From contig NC_068558.1 of assembly GCF_022201045.2 (NCBI RefSeq), positions 46,589,001 through 46,653,000 of the forward strand: a DNA stretch of 64,000 bases, in the 5' to 3' direction. The notes beneath the pieces were generated by a model that was not told the DNA's origin, made no database searches, and was given only the letters and a program-made list of their open reading frames with translations. Both the position numbers and the translations under genes were made by a program. Of the stretch, positions 47,029 through 57,275 are shown in pieces. This DNA is from Citrus sinensis. Lineage: Eukaryota > Streptophyta > Magnoliopsida > Sapindales > Rutaceae. Position 1 is the stretch's first letter. The number at the start of each line of letters is the position of its first letter.

Positions 47029-50000
47029 ATGGCGGCAAGCCTGTGTGAGTCGCGGTTGCTAAACCAGTATCATCCCTCACTTTCGTGTTTCTCTCCAAAA
47101 TCTGTGATGGCCAACAAGAAGAAGTCTTGGAGTTGGAGTTGGGGACACCAAACGTGTAAATGGACACAGGTGAGTAGCAGAAGAAGTAGGCGGATGCGTG
47201 TAAGGGCCTCCCTTGGACTTGGAGGTCTATTAGGAGGGATTTTCAAAGGAACCGACACTGGTGAGTCTACTCGCCAGCAGTATGCTGCCACTGTTAATAC
47301 CATCAATAGTTTAGAAGCCCAATTCTCTTCCTTATCTGATTCCGACCTCAGAGACAAGACTTCCATGTTGAAGGAACGAGTCCAGCAAGGAGAATCCCTA
47401 GATTCTGTTTTACCTGTACGTTTTTTGAAATATTCAAATTTCATGCACTCTGTTCATTTCAATTTTCATTTCTTCCCCTTTTTTTCCCTTAATTTTAAAT
47501 CGAACGAAATCAGTTAGCTTGTGTTTCATTCCAGGAAGCCTTTGCTGTTGTGAGAGAAGCTTCCAAGAGGGTGTTAGGCCTCCGTCCCTTTGATGTGCAA
47601 CTCATAGGTATTAATTAATAAATTTACTTTTCAGACTTACAGTTCCAAATTATGACATGTTACAGCATGCATTTGTTTGTTTTTGTGTAGGTGGCATGGT
47701 TCTTCATAAGGGAGAAATAGCTGAAATGAGGACTGGAGAAGGAAAGACACTTGTTGCCATATTACCAGCTTATTTGAATGCACTAAGTGGGAAAGGGGTT
47801 CATATTGTTACTGTCAATGATTATTTAGCCCGAAGGGATTGTGAGTGGGTTGGTCAAGTTCCTAGATTTCTTGGTTTGAAGGTTGGCTTAATCCAGCGTA
47901 TGTCTCAATTCTTTTGTGTTCGCTGTTCTACATATCTGTTTATTTACTACTCTTGTCTTGAGTTATGAGATGATTCAGAAGACATAACAGTTACGGAATT
48001 GCTGAATTAGCTAACTGGTTGTATTGGTCTTTTGGACAGAGAGCATGACTAGTGAACAAAGAAGGGAAAATTACTTATGCGACATCACTTATGTCACTAA
48101 TAGTGAGCTTGGTTTTGATTACTTGAGAGACAATCTTGCCACGGAAAGTAATTCTTGCCTTTTGTTTTAGTTTTTCTTTGTATCATGGTATTGTGGTTAG
48201 AGACAGTCCATTGAGAACTTTTATATATATATAGTAGTTTTCTGGTCCGGGATTTTAAAGTGCAGGAAAAGTTCGGAAAAACTTTAAAACCGCGGGGTTT
48301 TAAAGGTTAAAACTTGAAGTGCTTAAACCGCACATTTTATATGTTTTCCTGGACGTTCCTGCACTTTAAACTTCCGGATTAGAATATTTCTATATATTAG
48401 TAGTTTTCTGGTCTGGGATCTTAAAGTGTGGGAAAAGTTCGGGAAAGCTTTAAAACCGCGGGATTTTAAAGGCTTAAAACTTGAAGCACTTAAACCACAC
48501 GGTTTATGCGTTTTCCCAGACGTTCATGCGCTTTAAAATTCCGGATTTGAACATTTCTATAGATATATTTATATATCATTTTGGCCTTAGTTGATTGTAC
48601 TTTCTGGCATCTACAGAGTGTTGATGAGCTTGTCTTAAGGAATTTTAATTACTGTGTCATCGACGAGGTTGATTCCATCCTTATTGATGAAGCAAGAACT
48701 CCTCTTATCATATCTGGACCAGCAGAAAAGCCTAGTGATAAATATTATAAAGCTGCGAAGATAGCCTCAGTCTTCGAACGAGATATACATTACACAGTGA
48801 GACTGCTAACCTACATTTTGTATATCATTAACACTTTAGAATTTAATTTCGTACTCAATGGCTGGTTTTAATCTTACTAATCGAGTCCTTTTACTAGTTT
48901 ACTTGTTCAACTGCAGAAGTAATAAGCTTAGTTAGAAGTCTATTTTATGATTCTTAATGTATTTTGTTTGCTTCACATTGCTGTTCCTGTAATTAATTGA
49001 TCTTATTTTTATGTTGGGGTACAAAAAGTTATGGGATAGGAGTATCCATCCATAGCAATGAATTAGAAAATGAGATTGGAAATCAACATAATACCATCAC
49101 TAATGTATACTTACAATTGTTAATTGTTATAGTAGAGGTCAATTGGAGGTGGGCAATGGTAGAACCTTGGAGCATAAGAGAGAGACACTTGTTTCATCAT
49201 GAGCTTAAATAAAATTTATGGTTTCTATAATCTGAAGTACTAGTATGATCCAAATAGGTTAAACAAAACATGGCCATTTCATATACTTGCAAGTTTATTG
49301 TTGCAGGTGGACGAGAAACAGAAAACAGTTCTACTCACAGAGCAGGGTTATGAAGATGCGGAAGAGATTTTAGATGTAAAAGATTTGTATGATCCTCGAG
49401 AACAGTGGGCATCATTTGTGTTGAATGCAATTAAAGCAAAAGAACTATTTCTAAGAGATGTAAACTATATTATCCGCGGGAAGGAAGTACTGATTGTGGA
49501 TGAGTTTACTGGTCGAGTTATGCAGGTAGTTCTTTTTCCAAGTTTTGTTCTATAGGAAACAAATGCAACTATTCTATTTTCTACTTGCTCCATGCATTAG
49601 TTCATTCCATATACTGTGGTAACAAAAAACCCTTCTTAAAGTTACAGAGTCAGTTTTATCAGATTTTCTGCAACAATATAAATTTTCAGGATGAATGATT
49701 TCTTTACTAAGAATTTAAAATTACCGATGTGCTTAAAAAGCAACTACTCGAGGAAAGAAATTCATGTTAGAGAATGTCAATTTAGAATTATTCGGGTGAT
49801 CTATTTCCTGCTCTACTTCTGTTTGATGGTTGGACAATATTCTCATCGTTGCCTTGGGGCCCATTTGATGGCCTTTTTGACTGAAATTTTGGATTATGAA
49901 GTTCACATTTGGTTTTCGTGTACCAATCTGATTCGTATAGCTTATATTTTCTAGATGCCATAGAGGATATTGGTTGATATTAGTATAAAACCTGGCGTCG

Positions 50001-53000
50001 GATGTTATTAATATTTATTATGAAATTCCCCTCCATGAAATACTTATATATCAAACATTAAGGAAACAGGGAGAGAGAATTTTATGACTATGGGCACAGT
50101 CATAATGCTGTAGTCTTTTTGGCTAGGGGAGGCGATGGAGTGATGGACTTCACCAAGCTGTTGAGGCCAAAGAAGGTTTGCCTATTCAAAATGAAACTGT
50201 AACCCTGGCATCAATTAGCTACCAGAACTTCTTTCTTCAGGTTAGACCATTCTATCTCTCAGCTCAAGAGATGGAGAATTTCTGGAAAGCTACTTTCTGA
50301 ACTTCCTAATGCTGATATGCCCCGTTACAGTTTCCAAAACTATGTGGGATGACTGGCACTGCAGCAACTGAAAGCACAGAATTTGAGAGCATCTACAAGC
50401 TTAAAGTAACAATTGTTCCTACAAACAAGCCTATGATCAGAAAGGTTAATTTTGCATGCCATCTACCTGTGACAATTTTTCAATTGATGCTAGTCTTTTG
50501 GAAGGATGGTGTGATGAAAAGAAAGTTTACAGCACAAAAAATGTTGATTTAAATTAGTAAACTGTCTGTAAGGATAGGGGTGATTTTATATTTCTTTTCT
50601 GAAATTTTGAATTGTGGGATTCGTTTGGGATTTCTACTTATTTCAGGACGTGATTTTATCATTTATTGCCTCTGAAGTCCTGTATTATATTTATAATTTT
50701 TTTGTCAGGATGAGTCAGATGTAGTTTTCAGGTCAACTACTGGAAAATGGAGGGCAGTTGTGGTAGAAATATCTAGAATGCACAAAACTGGTCAGCCAGT
50801 GCTTGTTGGAACAACAAGTGTTGAGCAGAGTGATTCACTGTCAGAACAGTTGCAAGAAGCTGGAATTCCCCACGAGGTTAGATATTTCTCGTTTGTGAAC
50901 AAAATTTGTGGCAATAAATTACTGACGTGAAGTAATGGAACTCTTTTAGAAGGACAAAAGTACTAAACAAAACCTAACTATTGTCTAAGATTCTCATAAT
51001 GAGGAAACTTAACAGATTTTTGTTTTCCTACAGGTCCTTAATGCAAAACCAGAGAATGTTGAGAGAGAAGCAGAAATTGTAGCACAGAGTGGTCGTTTAG
51101 GGGCAGTGACAATTGCTACCAATATGGCAGGTCGTGGAACTGATATTATCCTTGGTGGTAATGCTGAATTTATGGCAAGATTGAAGCTACGTGAGATGCT
51201 TATGCCAAGGTATCTTCTGATATTCATTACAATAAATTTTTTTGCAAGGGCCTCCTGATATCCATATATATTCTTACTGGTTTTTTCTGGCTCCAGCACT
51301 CTATGGATTTTTCTTAGAATAACTCTTAGGGAGGAGTTCAAACAATATACTAGTTTATTTCGTGCTAAAATGTGCATTCCATTATCTCAGAGTTGTTAAA
51401 CCAGCTGAAGGAGTTTTTGTATCTGTGAAGAAACCTCCTCCAAAGAAGACGTGGAAGGTTTGTTTGTATTGTATCCTTGAATACCTGTGCAGAGAATGCT
51501 GCAGTATCCTGTAATTTTTCTATCCTGAAACTTAAGTATTAGAAATGAAATTACAGGTGAATGAAAGTTTATTTCCATGCAAACTTTCCAACAAGAATGC
51601 CAAGTTGGCTGAGGAAGCTGTACAATTAGCTGTCAAAACTTGGGGTCAGAAATCGCTAACTGAGCTTGAGGCAGAGGAGCGTCTATCCTATTCTTGTGAA
51701 AAGGTGAAATACTGAGTTGAGAATATCAATATTGCTATATCAGATTTTTAATGGAGAATTAAACTGCAGAGATACCTCATTGATGTTTTTCCTACATGCT
51801 TCCAGTGGTAATTATTTCATCCATAAGTTATTAGATGGTTATTATCATATCTTTGTTTCTACAGGGTCCTGTTCAGGATGAAGTCATAGCCAAACTGCGT
51901 ATTGCCTTTCTAGAGATTGCTAAAGAGTATAAGGTTTATACTGAGGAAGAAAGGAAGCAGGTTAGTTTACACCCACTGGAATTTTACTTGGATTTTTCTG
52001 ATCATTGGTAATTGCAGTTTCCTTTATTTTCGCGTCACTGCAGGTTGTGTCAGCTGGTGGACTTCATGTGGTGGGAACGGAACGTCACGAATCACGCAGA
52101 ATTGACAATCAGGTTAAATTTGCAAACTAATTATCTAATCAAACTGGATAATTTTTTTTTTTTAATGTAACTCGAGAATCTTTTGCATTCTCTGGCTGTG
52201 CAGTTACGAGGTCGAAGTGGCCGACAAGGGGATCCTGGAAGTTCCCGCTTTTTCCTAAGTCTCGAAGATAACATCTTTCGAATTTTTGGTGGAGACCGTA
52301 TACAGGTTTGATCTGTGATTGCAGTGTTCTATTTGTTGATACCACTCTAGGGCATGCTTACCAAAAACTTTCTTGATTACAATTTGTAGGGTTTGATGAG
52401 AGCCTTTAGAGTTGAAGATCTACCTATAGAATCCAAAATGCTGACTAAAGCACTAGATGAAGCTCAGCGGAAAGTAGAAAATTATTTCTTTGATATTCGT
52501 AAGCAATTATTTGAGTATGATGACGTTCTCAACAGCCAGAGAGACCGTGTATATACAGAAAGAAGACGAGCCCTTGAATCCGACAATCTCCAATCTCTTA
52601 TTATTGAATATGCTGAATTGACAATGGATGACATCTTAGAGGTAAACTGTTCATGAACATTGTTAGCTAAGCTTCTATTTCTTTTCTTATCTTCTCCTTA
52701 ACCATTTTCCTTTATAACCCATGTAACCTATCCTGGAGTATTTCTAAGGTCATTTTAATGAGTAGGCAAATATCGGTCCTGACGCTCCAAAGGAAAGCTG
52801 GGATCTTGAAAAACTCATTGCGAAACTTCAACAGTAAGAACCACCCTCCTGTTTCTTTGCTTCTTAGTTTTGGAGAATCTGTATGCCTAACAAGATGAAG
52901 TCTTGAATTCAATAAGATGGATCATAATGTGTTTCATGTTATTCAATTCTTATATGCTACTGTTGTAAGTGTGTTACAGTTTCTGTGCTGTATTGAAGGG

Positions 53001-53989
53001 TGCTTTTAGTTGAATTGGTCTAAAGATGCCACTTATTGTGAATTTCCTTGTTTAATATTTGACTATAATATGATTTCACTGACAAAACTTATCACTGGAA
53101 AATAGGTACTGTTACCTGTTGAATGATTTGACCCCTGATTTACTGAGGAATAAGTGCTCAAGTTATGAGGACTTACAGGAATACCTTCGTCTTCGTGGCC
53201 GTGAAGCTTATTTCCAGAAAATGGTCAGTAGATTAGTCTCCTTGCGAATGGCTTCTCTTGGTAATGGTGTTCTTGAACACAGAACGTCTAGGGTCATGTT
53301 CTTTTTGTAAGCAAATATAACTTCTGCTGAATTGGAGTATATTACTGAGCTGACTGTTGGAGAGGACGCACTGTGCAGTTTATTTAAGATAATTAATAAA
53401 TAGGTTCTTATCATGCAGTTTTGCCTCCCATTGTGTTTCATTTCAGGATATGGTAGAGGAACAAGCGCCAGGCTTGATGAAGGAAGCTGAACGGTTCCTA
53501 ATTTTGAGCAACATTGATCGCCTATGGAAGGAACATTTACAAGCACTTAAGTTTGTGCAGCAAGCTGTTGGCCTGCGGGGATATGCACAGCGGGATCCAC
53601 TTATCGAGTATAAGCTTGAAGGCTATAATCTCTTTCTGGAGATGATGGCACAAATAAGAAGGAATGTCATCTATTCCATATATCAGGTTCAGATTAACTA
53701 GACGTATTGGCAACGTTGATTTTCAACGTTGATTTTCCACAGACGTGATCGGTTGAATGTAGTTTGTTTATTCTAATTTTCTCCATGTTGCTTTTTTTTT
53801 TTTTTTTTTAATTTTAATTTTTTTCCTTGTTTGCAGTTTAAACCCGTGCTGGTAAAGAAGGATCAGGAGCAGACTCTGACTGACAAGTCTGGCAAACTTG
53901 TCACAAATGGCAGGGGTGGTAATAAGGAACCCGATCCAGCTGCTGTTGAGTCATCGTCATCAGTTTCCAGTCCCCAAGCTAGTGCGTAA
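47029..53989 (+). CDS. SECA1: Chloroplast protein translocase subunit SECA1
   Basis: Sixteen separate coding blocks by codon total span 20 exons, about 1017 residues (Arabidopsis SECA1 is about 1022). Exons: 47029-47415, 47535-47607, 47691-47897, 48040-48143, 48617-48796, 49307-49525, 50127-50240, 50331-50444, 50709-50876, 51034-51209, 51391-51457, 51557-51703, 51865-51960, 52044-52112, 52204-52305, 52390-52641, 52766-52833, 53106-53223, 53447-53686 and 53837-53989. A transit peptide rich in Ser/Arg ends near RVRAS (about 55-60). Walker A is TGEGKT (168-173), Walker B/DEAD-like is DEVD (273-276), and [16 protein letters not shown] is the arginine-finger motif. SECA1 is the ATPase that drives proteins through the thylakoid SECY/SECE channel. 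The junction after 48143 is abnormal: the donor reads GA instead of GT. Confidence 0.93.
48144..48616 (+). other. SECA1 intron 4 with non-canonical GA donor
   Basis: The conserved protein ([17 protein letters not shown]) requires joining 48143 to 48617, but the intron then starts GAAAGT, not GTAAGT, and ends CTACAG. A GT four bases downstream (48148) paired with the TTAG acceptor ending at 48590 would instead add exactly 30 nt. This encodes [10 protein letters not shown] in frame. The same GT with the normal acceptor causes a frameshift and early stop. Confidence 0.7.
48232..48563. repeat. Tandem pair of ~166-bp foldback units in SECA1 intron 4
   Basis: Unit 1 (48232-48397) and unit 2 (48398-48563) are close copies, both starting TAGTAGTTTTCTGGTC and ending with TTCCGGATT...TTTCTAT. 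Each unit folds on itself: CCGGGATTTTAAAGTGCAGG-like sequence at the left matches the complement of CCTGCACTTTAAACTTCCGG-like sequence at the right. A central palindrome surrounds CCGCGG (CTTTAAAACCGCGGGGTTTT). This looks like a MITE duplicated in tandem. It was inserted within the intron, 54 bp before the conserved acceptor. Confidence 0.85.
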
Positions 53990-54578
53990 GGTTGATATTG
54001 GAAAAACATTTATAAAAAATTTGAGAAGGAATAGGATACTCCTGGTCCTGGAATTTAATTTTGCTCTGAAGGTGTATAGCCTGTATCAATTATGAGGTAG
54101 AAGAATTCTGGTCCGTGTACATCAGGATCTTGTTTATTGTACATTAGAGCAAGCAGATACAGAAATTAAGAGGAAACGAATTTTAGAATTTATTGTACAC
54201 TCTGATTTAGACTTTATTGCATTGTACTAATACGAAATGCGAAGATTAATGAAAGCCCAAAATAATTTTTGCTGCTTTGGCTGTCTCAAAAGCTCCAACA
54301 ACAGTTTCTCATCAATAAGATGTCTTGGATGCTCTCTCCTTCGACGGTGAGGAATGTGACCAGCTCAGACATGATGGAAAGTGCAGAGCAGTTGGAAACC
54401 CATGGCTTTGAACGCATTTTGCAAACCTGACGGCCTTGAGGAGTAATTCAATTTGTCTTCATCTGACTCTGAGAATGACTCAAAACAAATCTATATAGCT
54501 TTGTCTGTAGTTTTAGTTCATTCCAAAGTTCAATTCAATCGCGTATCCACTACTGCTTTGTAGCATATAACTGACAGG
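53990..54578. other. Convergent 3' flanks of SECA1 and the L7Ae-family gene
   Basis: The probable 3' UTRs of two convergent genes meet here. No other feature was seen. Confidence 0.5.
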
Positions 54579-56556
54579 TTATTGACGGGGTGCTTCCGGT
54601 GTCTCAGACAACTTGAGGAGATCTACTTCATCACCATGAAGAATTTTGTCCATGAGTTGATTTATGATATTTCCTTTAGCCTGAGTCAAGTCAGATAATC
54701 AATCAAATATTTAAATTAGAAAAAGAACTTTAACTGCAAATGACGATCATGATTGACAATGGGAGATATAATATCCAAGATCATGACCGGTTACCTTTAT
54801 CCCAACAGCAATTGCCGTTTTTAGCTTGACGAGTTCACCTAATCTTAAAGATCCACCTTTTTTATCTTTAACAAATATCACAGGGACGTTCCTTGATAAA
54901 GCCAAGCCTGGTAGATGCTTTATTAACCATCGTGGGTTGCAATCAGCAGCTAACAAAATGACCTTCGAGCTCAAAGCAAGATTCATTAGCATCCTTGTAT
55001 CATAACTAACAAGATATTTCAAGAAACAGAGTTATGTCCTCAAACATACATAGACCACAACAAAGACATTAATTTGCTTCGATATATAGACAACTTGATG
55101 GATGGTACTGAATCAGGATGTCTATCTCTAGTGGTAAGAGATGCCGGGGCAAGCCACAGGTTCTAATGCTGGAAATGGGTATTGAACATGATCTGGAGAT
55201 GGAACTGCTGCTCCGAGAGCAGGTTTCAACTCTCAGCATGACTCTTTGTCCCAGCCTTGAAGAGACATAATTTTGCTTAGATATACAGACAACTTCTTGA
55301 TGAATAGTACAACTTAATGTGCAGGTATCATGTCTCAACCAACATATTTAAATTAATAATTGACGTTGTTCTAAACAAAGGAATCATCAATCATCTGGAT
55401 TAGATCATTAACTAACTACAAAGCTCTGTGCAACAACAATCGGCTTATAAATGCATATTAAGTGATGGAAAAAGTAGCGAACAAGATATATTGTGTATCA
55501 CGGGTCACGACTGATAACAGACGATGTTGAGAATCATGATTTGAATCCCTAAAGAGCTCGCAGTCAAATAAACCGAAGCAATACATGTTCCAGAACTACA
55601 GCTGGCTGAAATTAACTTTGAGATTATGATGCTACTATCATTTAATCCTCAGCCACTATCATATAGTAAGCCATTTTACAAAAATGCATCATTCCTCATC
55701 AAATCAAGACTTCAATTACACTTAAAATGACATGCTTGAAACATGGAAGTACCTACATAGGCGTAGTCTCTAGGAAAATCAAATCATAACATTATGGAAA
55801 ATCTAAAGAAAATCTAATTACCTGAAGCTGAACCGAAGGCACTTTACTGTTGCCACATAAGATATGAGGTTGCTGAGGAAAGATTCCCATATTGGCTCTT
55901 GGTGCCATCCTCTCAAGCACACGGGTAACTTCATTGACCCCAATTGAGAATTGTTGCTAATTAACATTCCATTCATTAGATACAAGAAAAACATACTCAA
56001 TTCATCATACACAATAATGCAGGGTTTACTCAGGAATTAGAATCCCTTAGTTATAAAGATTTTTATTATTCTATCCGAGGAATGTTATTTTTGCATGCAA
56101 GGCTCCAATAAGAATCAATAAAACTGAAATTTTGAATGCTGTAACAAACCTTGAACCACAATTTTTCAGGTAAAGAGTCTCCATGCAAACTTCGAGCTGA
56201 AACTATCTCCCTGATATAAATTAATTTAAAAAAAGGGTGGCAAGTTATGTGCTTGTCTAAATTTATAGCATCAGTGAAAAAGTACAAGTACTCTTTGAAG
56301 TTGTTCTGAAATAAATTATTATGTTACCTCTGAATCAATTTGAGCAAACGAACTAGACTTTCCCCTTCATAGCATCTGTACATAAGAAAAAATATCAATT
56401 TTAATCAAAATAAAATTTTTAAAAAAAAAAAAGAAGAAGAAACAGAAGAACCCCATATAACAGAAAACTGACATACTCTGATTCTTGAGGAACAGAATTT
56501 GGTGGCTTTGAGACATCATGAACAAGCTTTCTGCTGGCCCTTTTCCCTCCCTGCAT
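54579..56556 (-). CDS. Ribosomal L7Ae/L30e/S12e/Gadd45-family protein
   Basis: Six minus-strand exons give 197 residues: 56556-56477, 56375-56328, 56210-56150, 55956-55822, 54962-54795 and 54680-54579. The central part matches the L7Ae-type RNA-binding fold: FSIGVNEVTRVLERM, VILLAADCNPRWLIKHLPGL, NVPVIFVKDKK, LGELVKLKTAIAVGIK. Proteins of this fold bind kink-turn RNA in ribosomes, snoRNPs and RNase P/MRP. The short length and divergent sequence suggest an RNase P/MRP subunit-like (Rpp38-type) or orphan family member, not ribosomal L7Ae itself. A basic N-terminus (MQGGKRASRKL) precedes the fold. The acceptor at 54963 (TCGAAG) was chosen for reading phase and fold continuity; it is the least certain junction. 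The 860-bp intron before it holds a repeat-flanked segment. Confidence 0.8.
55071..55310. repeat. Direct repeats flanking a unique segment inside an L7Ae-gene intron
   Basis: Sequence at 55071-55108 (TTTGCTTCGATATATAGACA, then ACTTGATGG) recurs at 55269-55310 (TTTTGCTTAGATATACAGAC, then AACTTCTTGATG) as an imperfect direct repeat of about 38-42 bp. The ~160 bp between is GC-richer. On the minus strand it keeps a ~32-codon open frame rich in Pro and Ala (VPSPDHVQYPFPALEP). It may be a captured or duplicated fragment. Confidence 0.5.
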
Positions 56557-56884
56557 GATTACGCACTACACACCACTTGCTCGACGAAACGCTCCAAACG
56601 TCTTTACTTTTTAATAACAGAAAAAGTAAAGCAACAACCCTATTTAAAAAAAGAAGAAGGTAATAATAAGGTACAACACCGCTCAAAGAAAAAGGCCCAA
56701 TTGCCAATAAAAGGAATTAAATATTTGGGCCTCCACTGAGCCTAAAAAGTCGCCAACATGCAACGAATGAAACTGAAACATGGGCCCAAGGTCCAAATCT
56801 CGAATGCTTTTTGAGTTTAGTATTAAGGGCATACATACATACATACATACATACGTACGAACACACACATGTAAATAGAATCAT
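56557..56884. other. Upstream flank of the L7Ae-family gene
   Basis: This is the likely promoter of the minus-strand gene. A (CATA)n microsatellite lies at about 56830-56855. No gene was seen. Confidence 0.45.
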
Positions 56885-57275
56885 TCTCTAATGAGAATTT
56901 TTCACTTTAACAAAGTGAGTGTACTAGTAAAAAATTAAAAAAACATAAATTTCAATACACTAACAGATAACAATACAGTTTTTGTTTTCAATATATTAAA
57001 ATATATATTTTTTTAATATTTTAGTGACATCTTCACTTTGATTAAATGTGGATGTCTGATTAAAGAAAGAATACACGCACATATACAAATTTTACTGAGA
57101 ACATCCTTATTTTGTTAGAGTAAAGTTGTCAGTAAAATACGAAAAACACAAATTTCAATATATATATATATATAGTCTGCAATGTATTAAAATTTATATT
57201 TTTTTCATATTTTACTGACATCTTCATTTTAATAAAATGTGAATGTCCTCACTAAAAAAAGATTAATATACACAC
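56885..57275. repeat. Tandem duplicated foldback (MITE-like) element
   Basis: Two ~190-bp units (about 56885-57075 and 57085-57275) share CATAAATTTCAATA / CACAAATTTCAATA, TATTAAAATWTATATTTTTTT and ATTTT...TGACATCTTCAYTTTRAT in order. Each unit's ends are roughly inverted (CACTTTAACAAAGTGAG against the complement of CACTTTGATTAAATGTGG). It is non-coding and probably an old MITE dimer. Confidence 0.6.

Noticed and set aside
49691-49954. 87-codon frame in a SECA1 intron
   Set aside because: Lies wholly within the 49526-50126 intron, has no similarity to SECA or another family, and the flanking exons join cleanly without it.
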